Part shown: piece by piece, positions 1 through 11,100 of the stretch
Layout: every line of letters starts with the position of its first letter
Numbering within the stretch: the first letter of the stretch is position 1
DNA from: Tetranychus cinnabarinus
Taxonomy: Eukaryota > Arthropoda > Arachnida > Trombidiformes > Tetranychidae
Direction of reading: 5' to 3'
Length of the DNA: 64,000 nt
NCBI GenBank assembly: GCA_022266195.1
Contig: WHVY01000006.1
Coordinates: forward strand, 3,472,001-3,536,000
Notes under the pieces: generated by a model
The model's database searches: none
What the model was told of the DNA's origin: nothing
What the model saw: only the letters and a program-made list of their open reading frames with translations
Position numbers and translations under genes: made by a program

Positions 1-1449
1 CCCGCACCACTTCACCCTTCTAATCATCATGGATCAGAACCAGTAGGACACCCCGGAATGGGGAATTATCCCATGGCGGGTGTAGGTAATTTACCCGGTA
101 GTTACCAAGAAGCCGATTTTCGGCGTCGATCAAGTGAACGAGACATTACTCGTGGAATAGGGGATAGGTCAATAGGCTATAGGATAGGTAATAGGAGTAG
201 AAGTAGATCTCCTCATTATAACTCTCCTCCACCGATCGGTGGCAATGGTTCAACTGGTCGACCTCCGGCAAGTTATCAGCCTCCTCATGATGTTTTACCT
301 CCTCCAAGAGACTATGTTGTCTACATGAAAGGCATACCTTACAATAGCTGTACAGAGCGTGATGTTGCTGATTTTTTTACCGGCTTGAATTTTGTTGACA
401 TGGTTTTTGAAATTGACGGGCGAACCGGTAAACCAGCGGGAAATGCTTTCGTTGAGTTTGCCACCAATGAAGATTTCAATGCGGCTTTGGATATGAATAT
501 GAAACATATGGGTCGAAGATATATTGAAGTTTTTCCTACTACGAAAGAAGACATGAATGATGCTCGAATGGCTCACGGCGGACTTAATGATCGAGGCATA
601 CCACCTCCACCTAGGGGTGGCTCAGGCGGCTTAACCTATTGTGTGTCAGTTACAAATCTTCCTCCTACAGTAACTAATCGCGACTTGACTAATTACTTCA
701 GTGAAATTGGTGCTCAGCCTTTTGCAATTCATATTATGCTAAAGGCTAATGGCTTTAATGCAGGTGAAGCTTTTGTCGAATTCTCGACTTCAGAACAACA
801 GATGAAAGCAATAAGAAAAGATGGTAGTTTTATGGGTGCTCAGAGAATATCTGTGCGTTCAGTGCCACATGATCTGATGAGAAGAGTAGTCGGTATTCCA
901 CCTCCTGGTGGCCCAGCCGGACCAGCCGGGCCAGGTGGTCCTAGTGGACCTGGTGGACCTGGTGGACCTGGCAATCATGGTCCTCCTCCACCTGGTCCTC
1001 CTTCAATGAATAACGGAGGCATGGATATGAGACATGGTGGACCAATGTTTCCACCCCATGGAGAAATGAGTGGTGATCCTAGGAAAATGAGAAGAGGAGG
1101 ACGAGAAGATTTCCGTGGCCGTCGAGAGAAGGAAGGACGTCGAGGCGGGGACGGAGCGCACGCAGGTGGACCCATAGGAGGAGGAAACTACACCAGCTTT
1201 AATGATCCTCGGTGTGTTGTCATTGCTTCGAATATACCTTACAAGGCCACCAATGAGGATATTTGTGTCTTTTTTGCAGACTTCGATATTAAACACGACA
1301 GAATTGTTAGACGGTTAAATGACAAGGGCCAGGCCACTTCGGACTGTAGCGTTGAATTCAGGACTCCTGAGGATGCAGCCAGAGCTGTTAGAACGATGCA
1401 CAAAAAATTCTTGATTGGAAGACCTGTTTTCTTGCGACTTGCTTCCTGA
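1..1449 (+). CDS. hnRNP F/H / RBM12-like multi-RRM RNA-binding protein, 5' partial
   Basis: The frame is open from base 1 (Pro/His-rich) through an in-frame ATG at 58 to TGA at 1447-1449, so the 5' end probably lies outside the window. Counting from that ATG it gives 463 aa. There are three RRM domains: about residues 85-165 (RNP2-like VVYMKGIP, RNP1-like NAFVEFAT), 192-270 (EAFVEFST) and 385-463 (CVVIASNIP, CSVEFRT). The segment MGRRYIEVF at the end of RRM1 is typical of the quasi-RRMs of hnRNP F/H, ESRP and RBM12. An N-terminal RS-like stretch and a Gly/Pro-rich linker (about 277-330), followed by an Arg-rich patch, separate the domains. Known family role: binding of G-rich RNA and control of splicing in the nucleus. 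Whether it is the hnRNP F/H or the RBM12 orthologue cannot be settled here. Confidence 0.85.
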   Translation, partial: PAPLHPSNHHGSEPVGHPGMGNYPMAGVGNLPGSYQEADFRRRSSERDITRGIGDRSIGYRIGNRSRSRSPHYNSPPPIGGNGSTGRPPASYQPPHDVLPPPRDYVVYMKGIPYNSCTERDVADFFTGLNFVDMVFEIDGRTGKPAGNAFVEFATNEDFNAALDMNMKHMGRRYIEVFPTTKEDMNDARMAHGGLNDRGIPPPPRGGSGGLTYCVSVTNLPPTVTNRDLTNYFSEIGAQPFAIHIMLKANGFNAGEAFVEFSTSEQQMKAIRKDGSFMGAQRISVRSVPHDLMRRVVGIPPPGGPAGPAGPGGPSGPGGPGGPGNHGPPPPGPPSMNNGGMDMRHGGPMFPPHGEMSGDPRKMRRGGREDFRGRREKEGRRGGDGAHAGGPIGGGNYTSFNDPRCVVIASNIPYKATNEDICVFFADFDIKHDRIVRRLNDKGQATSDCSVEFRTPEDAARAVRTMHKKFLIGRPVFLRLAS

Positions 1450-2514
1450 TAATCTCTATCACCTGCATAAAGTCATAAAAGTTTCGTCTCTGTTTTTCAT
1501 TTTTTTGCGTTTTTTCTACTTTTATTTTCTTCGCTCTTTTGTTCTCCTTGTAATTTTTCATTTTTCTTTTTCTCCTTTTCCTTTCTTTTTTTCATCTTTC
1601 ATTTATCATCAGCTTCTACTATTGGTCATACAAAAACACATCTCTTGGTTGATTTGAACTTTCCTTTGGTCATTCTTCCTCTCTTCTCTCTGCCAATCAC
1701 CACAAAAAGTTGCTACGCCAAGATCTTTGTCAATTTTCATAACCCATTTTCACCATGATTCTCATTTACCATCTTCCCATTTGTCATAATCACAAGCCAC
1801 CGCATTATTTGCATTCACATCATCAATATCATCACTCAACACAACTCAGCTATAAAGAGTTTTTTTCAAATTGATCCAAAGCAAAAGAACCTATTCTTTC
1901 ATTATTTTTACCCTATCTCTAGATAAATCCTTGGATTATAAAATTTCATTGCATGGCTTGAAAAATATTTGAAATTATTCCTAATCAGGCCATGATTTAA
2001 TCAACTTAAATTCCAATTGAAAAATCTTCTCGATTCCCTCCTCCTTGAGTGTAAAGATTGGAAAAAAATGTAAATTCTTGTAAGTTTTTTTATGTCAACA
2101 TGTTTTGAGCTTTATTTCTTGCTTTATCTTCCTTCGAAAATTCTGTTAATATTACTGACTAATTTAAACAAAAAAACTTATTGGGTGCACATAAAAGTCA
2201 TCAATACAATTAATATTGTCATCTTAATATCTAGTTAAACTACATTCTAAACCAATTCCTAAATCATTTTATTTATACTTTTTCTTGTTTCAACCATCAA
2301 AACCATTGTAGCCTGCTTATCTTTTTGAATCAATATTGACTTATGAACAAAAGTAACGTGATAAAATTGATTATATTAAACAAAACATACAATTTGGTCA
2401 ACAAAACATGATTAAGTACTTTGAGTATATGCATGAGTGAATTCTTATCAAGCATTGCTGATAAAAAATTGGAAATAAAATGGATGAGAATTAAAAGTTG
2501 GACAGTAAAAGAAA
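1450..2514. other. 3' UTR and convergent intergenic region
   Basis: T-rich, then AT-rich sequence between the 3' ends of the RRM gene (+) and the Argonaute gene (-). It probably holds both 3' UTRs. No convincing coding potential, repeat or RNA gene was seen. Confidence 0.5.
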
Positions 2515-5463
2515 TCAAATGAAGTAAAAATCTGAGGTCAGTCTATGATGAATTTTGATGGATTTCTCAATTTCTTTTCTCTCGCTTTCAGGATCGCTAG
2601 AATATCTTCTTTTGTCGGTATTAACCAAATGTTGACGGGCTCTGAAAGCGGCCAAATGAGCGTACTGAACCGGGGCTGGAATTGATATAACACGAGTACA
2701 TTTAGCATAAATATAGCATAGACTGAAGGTTAAACTATACAGAACTCCTGAGTCAAAGTTATTATCATCAACGAGCACATAGTAATGACTTGGTTTAGAT
2801 GTTCCCTGTAAAGAAGAAATGAGAAAAGACAAAAGTTGAAATTAATTTGAAATCTCTGATGACTAATTCAATTGGTGTTTCTTCGCTTACCAATGAACTT
2901 GAGTGACTGCAGAGGAAAAAATCAGAGCCGTTGTTTGTGCTAACTATTTTTTGAGTCACTAATGTCCCTGAAGGCACATTTTTGGCCTTTCCTTCTGAAT
3001 CATCTGGATTCAGAGGTTTTAATCGGGTATGATGTCGTTTTTGAACAACAATAAAAGTTACTTTTGGATGATAGGACACTTTCAGGCCGAATTTTTTCGA
3101 GATCTTTTCGAAAGCTTCTGGCATTCTTTCAATTTCTTTTTCCATTACTTTTGAAAATTGACCTATGAAAATAAGAAATATTGAGATTTAGATTGAGTTG
3201 AATAAATGGTTAACAGGTGATACTTACCATCGCTTACTCCATCTCGATAGAATATAAGACGTTCAGGTAAAATATTGTCAACTGATTTTGAATCAGTTTT
3301 CATATTTTTATTTACATATGTATTTAAAAGTTCATAAACCATATCAGGAAGATCTAATATTATTTCCTCATTAGATCTTTGTTGAACACGGACACTTGCA
3401 GCATATTGTGTTTGATTTTCATCTAAACTGGCAACACATGCGGCTATTGAGTAGGACATTTTATCTGTAGGATGAGTTACATCAGCTCCCATGATGATAG
3501 TTGCTTGTTTCCCAAGAATCCCTTTTAGAGTAGTATCAACACCGATTACATTATTTATGCCTCCCAGTTTTGCATTCATTTTTAGGAAAATGTTGGCTAA
3601 TATGAAAAAACCTTTATCTTTAATGGCACTTCTTACATTAGAATCAACTACACATTGCGTGTTGAAACCAAACTCGACATCACCAGATTGCTTTATTTCA
3701 TGATAAATACTATCATCCTTTACACGAGTAATGATGAACATTATCAACTTTGGACGACGAATCTCTTTGTTATAATGCTTTTTATGGATGGATTTCAAGA
3801 TTCTTTCCACACTTTTACACTCATAATGACCATCATTCCAATATTCAGGTTGTCCAATACTGGCTCCTTTATCGTTGCCGAATGAGATTAAAAGTGATAT
3901 GAAACGTTTTACAACATCCTCGGTTAGTTTTGAAAGATTAACAATAAACCAACGGCAATCATCAACTTTACATCCTTTGACAATTTTTTTATCACACATA
4001 TTCCATTTTCCAGCGTCGGGTGTAAAAAAATTATCCTTATAATAAATTTTTGGTCTGTCTAAGCATAATCCATCAACTTGTATAGGTTTTTCGGATAAAT
4101 CCAAGCTGAATTCGTTAAGATAATTGGTATTGGCATTTTTGATTGAAAGTGCACCGTCGTTTATCACTTCAAATCTACGATCACAGTCTTGCGAAGAAGA
4201 TTTGATGAATGAAATCCTCTCCTTTTGACTCAACGCTTTGGTCCTTTGATTTTTGACAACTTGACAGACTTCTAGTGGCAGATAAGATGGTCTCTTGGCA
4301 TTCCCAACAACCACGCAAGGTAGATGCAAATAACTGATTGTAATTTTATATTTTTCAAGGAAAAAGTCGTAAACGGAAATTTTTTTATCCTCAAATCCAT
4401 TCAAAGTAAAATAGGTTTCTTTAACTGAAGTTCTCGTCAATTTCCTGACTTTGAATTTCATCTTTTGTGGTGTATGAGTTACCTCCAACTTGATTCCTTG
4501 TAATTCTTTTTCAATAAATAATAAATTGTTTTCAATCGTCTTTTTTGCTTCCTTGGATGCTAAACTAATGCTGGCAAGAGGGTCCATATTACGAACACTT
4601 TGTTTACCGGGAATTTCTTTAAGTAAATTTCGAATGAAATCAACTAAATCAGTTGCATTGTAAAATGTTGTTGAACTTTTGTCGATAATTAAGGAAAGAC
4701 CACTGGCTGTTGGACGGATGCTTTGGTAATGCCCACTTATGACTTGTTTCCCGCAGCCGATGTTGATAGAATCGGCATTTTCAGATTTAGGAAAAATGCA
4801 ATTTCCTAATGGAACGTGATTAACCGGAGAACTAGCACGGAGAATTATATCTAGCGCTCTCACAGCATCGTGTGGCAGTCTTTTGTACCAATCAGCACGT
4901 TTAAGAGATCTCGAGTCGTTGACATAATCCGACAGAGCTTCAAGGTCTACTTTAGTCGCAAATCGAATCTTGATTCGGTATCCAAACTTCGATGAATCTT
5001 CTAATTTGATGTAATCACATTTTTCAGCCATTTTTGTGATGCCTAATGACGGTATGGGGCGAACTGTGTACAAATTTTGTTTACCATCAAAAACAGGTAG
5101 CAAACTGTAAAAGAAATGGAAAAGTAAGCGATTAACTGAACAGGTAGTTGAACAATATACATACCAAGCCTGCAAATTGTCATCATAAAAGATGCCCCCA
5201 GATGATTGATTCTGTTTGATATATTTATTCATGACACTCCAGCTTTTATCAGAATAAAATTTTGTTGATTTGCCGTGATAAACTGAAGATTCATTAAAAA
5301 GATTGCCATCAAATCCTCCATAATCTATTTTTACATCGTAATGATAAACAACGCATCTCGGTATCTCCAAATGATAATGATTCGTGATCAGTTCGATTTT
5401 TTTGCTTGTTGAGGCCACTGGTTGATCGAAATCAGCGCGAAATTTTTTAATCGAGTCTGACAT
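2515..5463 (-). CDS. Argonaute (AGO-clade) protein with intact slicer tetrad
   Basis: Three exons on the minus strand: 5463-3228, 3162-2891 and 2805-2515. Introns of 65 and 85 bp have GT-AG ends and the phases fit, giving 932 aa. The ATG at 5463 (MSDSIKKF) is chosen because the longer frame begins with TTG. A PAZ domain (about 270-410, with LPCVVVG and YLPLEVCQVV) is followed by MID and PIWI. The slicer tetrad is complete: D in GADVTHP (about 659), the glutamate finger in SNEEIILDL (about 698), D in YRDGVSDG (about 739, spanning the first intron junction) and H in YAHLAAFRAR (about 884). Known role: small-RNA-guided RNA cleavage in the cytoplasm. GADVTHP and VRVQQRSNEE place it in the AGO rather than the PIWI clade. 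The sequence is divergent, which suggests an siRNA-type AGO2-like member; that last step is inference. Confidence 0.92.
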
Positions 5464-6478
5464 GATGTGAGGCGGTGTCAGATCAACAAAATGCAATGTA
5501 TTTGCAATATTTTGTAACAGTAATCATATTTGTAACGTAATTTCTTGCCACCGAAAAAATTTAAACATTACAAGCAATTAAAAACACAATAATAATAATA
5601 TTACACTGAATCAGAACGATATTGAGAAAAATATCTGTCAGATTAACCACATGTTAGTTTCTTATTGAAATTTACTGTACAATGCATTACTGTACAGGTG
5701 TTACAGTTTGTAACAAAGTCTCCATCTAGTGAGCATTTATTATTTTCCTGAAAAATACACTTTTATTGAGGTAAAACTCAAACTAAAATTACAAGATCAA
5801 GTTTTATGTTATTACAATCAATAATTCAATAGTCCAGTTGAACAAAATCTAAATCCACATTTAAATAGATTGAATTAAACGCACAGAAAGAATCTATTTG
5901 ATAGATTAACCAACCATAGATCAGACAAACTAGATAGAAAGACTGAAAACAATCATAAACATTATTAAATGATTGAGTTTAAATACACAAAGTTAGTTAA
6001 TAGTGCATTAATTCAGTAACACATGATATGTTATATTCTTGGTTAAATCTTGTCTAATATCAAAGTTGAATTGATCATCCATCATGTATTGCAGATATTC
6101 ATGGTTGAGACGTCAGGCAGAGTGATCGCATATTGGTTGAATATAGCGACAATTATCCTTGAAATCTGCTAGACACAGTAATTAACAATGTGACAACTTG
6201 TATTTAAGAAAAGTCAGTTTATTTTATGAATAAAAATTATCAGGGTATCATTACCATTAATCATTCATATACAAAGATTTTGTTATCATATATGTGCAAG
6301 TGCCTAGAATCAAACCTTCTCACTATGCAAATAACTAAATACAACTTAACATAATAATCTTTGTCGAATCAACCAAAGCACTGTTCATTATTGCATGAGT
6401 ATAAAATAAGAATAAAATCTAAATTTTGAATCAGAAATTGATTTCAGTTGCAATTTTTCAAGAAATTAATGCTTTGAA
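5464..6478. other. Divergent intergenic region (Argonaute / cathepsin B-like)
   Basis: About 1 kb of AT-rich sequence between the divergent starts of the Argonaute and the cathepsin B-like gene. It should contain both promoters. No repeat, RNA gene or further exon was recognised. Confidence 0.45.
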
Positions 6479-7810
6479 ATGAGATTCTTTATTTTAGTTG
6501 TGCTTTTCGTTTGTCCATTCAAGACTCATCAAACTTCTTCAGAAACTGATATTTTTTCAGATGAAATAATTGACCTAATCAACGCCCTCAATATAACATG
6601 GAAGGTATGTACAGTGACTCATAAATAGTTAACAGTTATGTTCATATCATTTTTACTTGTAATCTCAGGCTGGTAAAAATTTCCATGGACTGAGCTTATC
6701 GGAGATGCAAAATGTTTTTATGAGCTTCGAAGAAACATTGACTTCAATAAAGGAAGACGTTCGTTATTTAAGTCATGATGGGAAGCAAATTAGTAGCTTT
6801 GACTCTCGTGATGCATGGCCAGACTGTCCATCAATTGGTCAAATTTATGACCAAGGATTATGTTCACCTTCATGGATATATGCATCTGTTGGCCAAATTG
6901 CTGATCGACTTTGTGTTAATGCACAACCTACAATGCTTCTAAATATTGACGTTGATATAACAGTTAAAAATATGATGAGAAGCCATTATCGGTGCCCAAA
7001 GGACTTCAATTCAGCTGACATGGCTAAAGCCTTTGAATATTGGGAAACAACTAACATTGCCATTTCCGATCTTAAAAAATGTTTGCCCTTTTCAAAACGA
7101 TGTGATGAGACAATTGGTTTAGACAGAGATTCTTACGGTTACCGAAAAGTTACTTATTATCGACCAGTTAACGAGTCAGGAATAAAGTCCGAAATATTTC
7201 ATAAAGGACCAATAACCTCTCACATTGATGTTTATTTAGATCTACTTTTTTATAAATCAGGTTTGGAAAAAAAAACTTTAATCTTTAGATTATTCCTCGC
7301 ATCTTTGCTTTATATTTATTTCGCAAATTTTATCAAACAAGCCAAAATAAGAAGTTTATAAAGAAACTGCCCTGTAGAAATTAAAGAGTATCAAAAGCTG
7401 TTCTCTTTGATTACTCTCTAAGCAATACTTAATTCATAAGAAGAACGTAATTCTTTATTTTACTTTCAAGGGGTTTATCAAAGAAAAAGCAATGTGAAAT
7501 TAGGATCTCATGTGGTTAAATGCATTGGTTGGGGTTCCGAGAATGGTGTTGACTATTGGCTTCTAGCTAACTCTTGGGGAACCAATTGGGGTGAAAATGG
7601 TAAGTAAACACATGAGAGCATCATGAACTATTGCAATGGATATACAATTTTAATATTAATGGATGATCTTCAATTATGATAGGTTTCTTCAAGCTTAAAC
7701 GAGGTACTAATGAGCTTGGAATGGAGAATAATAATTTAGCTGTTAATCTTGAAAGAATTGATGACAATGTTGAGTGGAGGCTCGATCGAATCTTCGTTCG
7801 GACACCCTAG
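6479..7810 (+). CDS. Cathepsin B-like protein with catalytic Cys replaced by Ser
   Basis: Four exons: 6479-6604, 6669-7260, 7471-7599 and 7683-7810, giving 324 aa, the usual length of cathepsin B. A signal peptide (MRFFILVVLFVCPF) is followed by a cathepsin B-type propeptide (ITWKAGKNF) and a C1A domain. Where active enzymes read QGSCGSCWAF this protein reads QGLCSPSWIY, so the nucleophile Cys is Ser110 (6870-6872). The other catalytic residues remain: His253 in GSHVVKCIGWG and Asn273 in NSWGTNWG. The His-His occluding loop of cathepsin B is missing; that segment is short and Cys-poor. It is probably a secreted or lysosomal pseudoprotease, perhaps a regulator or substrate trap, which is inference. 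A truncated paralogue with the same Ser lies at 22705-23393. Confidence 0.85.
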
Positions 7811-8176
7811 ATTAAACTTATTTATCAACGTAAGCTGCTTGTTTTGTTACAAAACAACATATTTCAGCCCCAACATGCTTCACCCAATTCTGCTAAATCT
7901 GCCTGAAAAAATATCAAAATTGCTCGCCACTACACTTTTCAAATGGATTATGGATTTCAAATTTTTCTATTTTTTGCTTTTTCGAGTTTGATCAATGAAA
8001 ATAATCAGTTTTCTGCAGTTATGAAGAAATGATTACATTTGAAACGATAAATTATTGAATTAAACAAGATACAATTAATGTGATTTCTCGATAGTGAATT
8101 GGCTTCGACTATTCGCTGGAAAAAATTTAGACATTATTGCTTCTCAAGATTTTTTAAATCAAATTTAATTGCTGAA
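7811..8176. other. Convergent 3' intergenic region
   Basis: 366 bp between the 3' ends of the cathepsin B-like gene (+) and the first ABCC transporter (-). A short frame here is the out-of-frame overlap of the cathepsin end. Nothing else was seen. Confidence 0.45.
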
Positions 8177-11100
8177 TTAGACTGTTGGTTTGATCAGATT
8201 AGCTTCCTTGGCTAGTGAGTAGAACAGTGAATCTTTGTTGTTCAAAAGATTTCTTGGTTCATCAAACTCAATGATTTGTCCTGCATCCAAGACCATTACT
8301 CGATGCGAATCCAAAATAGTGTTTAAACGATGGGCAATGGTTAAGATCGTACATTCTCCAAATTGCGATCGAATAGCTTTTTGAATCAAATGATCAGTTT
8401 CTAAGTCAATGGCAGCAGTGGCTTCATCGAGAACTGAAATTGAAAAGAAAATATTTATAATGTAAGATTTGGTTATTGAAATGCAATGAGTGGTGATTTA
8501 AATGGCAAAAAGATTTTACCTAGAATTTTTGGTTTCTTAAGTAATGCTCTGGCCAAACAAATAAGCTGTCGTTGACCACAACTTAATTTTTTACCCTCCT
8601 CCGTTATCTTGAAATTAAGTCCACCATTTGCTGCAATGAAATCTGCAAGTTGAACATGAGACAATGCTGTCCAAATTTCATTTGAAGTATATTGGTTGAC
8701 TGGGTCAAGATTGAATCGTAAACTGCCACCAAAAAGGACGGGATCTTGAGGTATGATAGCAAGACGAGATCGAAGTTTGCTCAATGGTAAATCACATATA
8801 TCGTAATCATCAATATAAATTTTTCCTCCTGAAGGTTCAATCAGACGAAACAGTGCTAATGTCAATGTCGATTTACCTGCTCCAGTTCTTCCAACAATAC
8901 CAACTTTTTCTTTTGACTTTATATTTGCTGATATTCCTTTAATGATTAATTCACTTCCAAATTGATAACGAGCTTCATATTTATCAAATGTTATTGTCCC
9001 TTTGCTAGGCCAATCATCCTCAGGATCGACTTTACCTTTATACCAATCCTCTTCATTTGAAATTTTACAATATTCCAATATTCGTTCAACAGATACGATG
9101 TTGGTTTCAAAGTCAGATGCCGTTCGAACAAACCAACTAAGTTTTCCTGTAAGAAGTATTGAATACGATACAACAAGACCAACTAAGCCAGGCTCTAACG
9201 AGTCTCTAGCAATAACTGCAAAGATTGTTGTTGAAAGAGTGATTAAAATACCAAAAAACTCAAGTAAAGTACTTATCCATCTATTTAATGCAACACTCAG
9301 ATATAAACATGATATATTCAGATCAACTTTCTTGGCTGATTCTTCCATAAACTGTTCTAACACATCAAACGCCCGAATAGTGCTGAATCCACTTAATGTT
9401 TCACCAAAATGTGTATAAATAGGTGAACGGCTAATTGACTCAAGACGCTTCAATTGACGAGAAGTGGCCATGTAAATAACTTGAACGAACCCGTAAACAA
9501 TAAAAATTGGGATGAATGTTGCTATAAATGTAGGCGTTTTCACAAATAAGATGACAAAGGCTGCAGCTATTCCGAAAAAATACCCAAGCCAGTTACTGTG
9601 ATATGAAAAGGACGAAGAAAATCTCGCAAATGAATAATCATTGATATACAGTCAAAGAAAATGAGTTTGATCAAAAAAATCATCTTTGCACATATTGACA
9701 TGCCATCACATTCAGAATTAAGAAAAATTTTAAATATTTTTAACAAATTCTGTCTGGTACTTGTCATTGATAATGTATCTAATGAGAACGATTGTTTACA
9801 TTTTTCTTGTGAATCAATCTCCATTCACCTGTGAACAAATGAAATTTTTTCTACAATTTAATTTTCTTTGACTGTAAAATAAAACTTACGTTAAGGCTTG
9901 AGGAAGGGTTGTATCAATTGAATCCATGTCTTTTGAAAATCTGTTCAATATCCTACCCAAAGGATTAGAGTCGAAAAATGAAATCGGTACATGGAAAACG
10001 TGGAAAAGCAAATCGCGATGAAATCCAACTGATGCTTTTGATGTGCCAATTACAAGAGTCCAAGAAACAATAAAAGTTACAATACCTTGATAAACAAAGA
10101 ATTAAAATTATTGATTACTGTCAATAAACAATCTGAAAACAAATTAAAATTTGATTCTCATGCATTACCTTTTGAAAGTCCAAGAACGCTGTAAATACCA
10201 ATTCCCATCTTCGCATTTACAAGTATTGAATCATTTACTGCTTTCTCCTTGGTGTCTAAATCTGACCATTCAGATAACCATACATTAGATGCCAATTCAA
10301 ACCCTTCCATTACAAAATGAGACGCAATAATCAAAAAAGTCCATAAAAATGTAACCATTTTAAAATATTCAAAATAAACAACAGATTTCACTGTTCCAGT
10401 TTCTGTCGTTTCTTGTCTGATTAATTTATTTCTCTCGTCTAGATCATCATCATTTTGTATGTTAACATCTTTAGCTTCAAACTGCTGATTATTCTGACTA
10501 GTTGATGTACGCTGTGAAAGTTGCTCCACATATTTATCCAAACGAATTTCAGATTTCATCAGCTCTTTGTAGGTACCCGACTCACGTATCATACCGTTAT
10601 TTAAAATGTAAATTTGATCCACTTTTGTCAACAGGTCCAATCTATTGATAACCACAATACGAGTCTTATCTTTAAGAAGTCCACTTTCTGAAGAAAAAAC
10701 ATTTTCAAATATATGTGCAGACACATGAGCATCAACAGCACTCAGCGGATCGTCCATAATATATAGATCAGAGTCACTGTAACAAGCTCTAGCTAAGCTG
10801 ACTCTTTGCTTTTGACCACCTGACAGGTTTATACCTTTCTCACCAATTTCAGTTTCATCTCCTTCTGGTAAATAAGAAATGTCCAGGTCGAGCGCACAAG
10901 CCGATATAACTCGATCATATTTACTTTTAATATAAGGATTGCCAAATAAAATGTTTTCACGTAATGTTGTATTTTGAATCCATACTTGTTGAGCTACAAA
11001 TGCCATCTTCAATTTTCCATCAATATTAACACGACCTTTCACTTTTTTCATTTCACCCAAAATCGCATGTAATAATGAACTTTTTCCAGATCCAACCGGA

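Noticed and set aside
1415..1657. 80-aa plus-strand frame at the end of the RRM gene
   Set aside because: It overlaps the true C terminus in another frame and continues into a T-rich 3' UTR; composition is low complexity.
3491..3885. Plus-strand frames inside the Argonaute gene
   Set aside because: Antisense shadows of a conserved PIWI-domain exon.
7749..7991. 80-aa plus-strand frame after the cathepsin B-like gene
   Set aside because: It overlaps the last cathepsin exon out of frame and has no conserved features.
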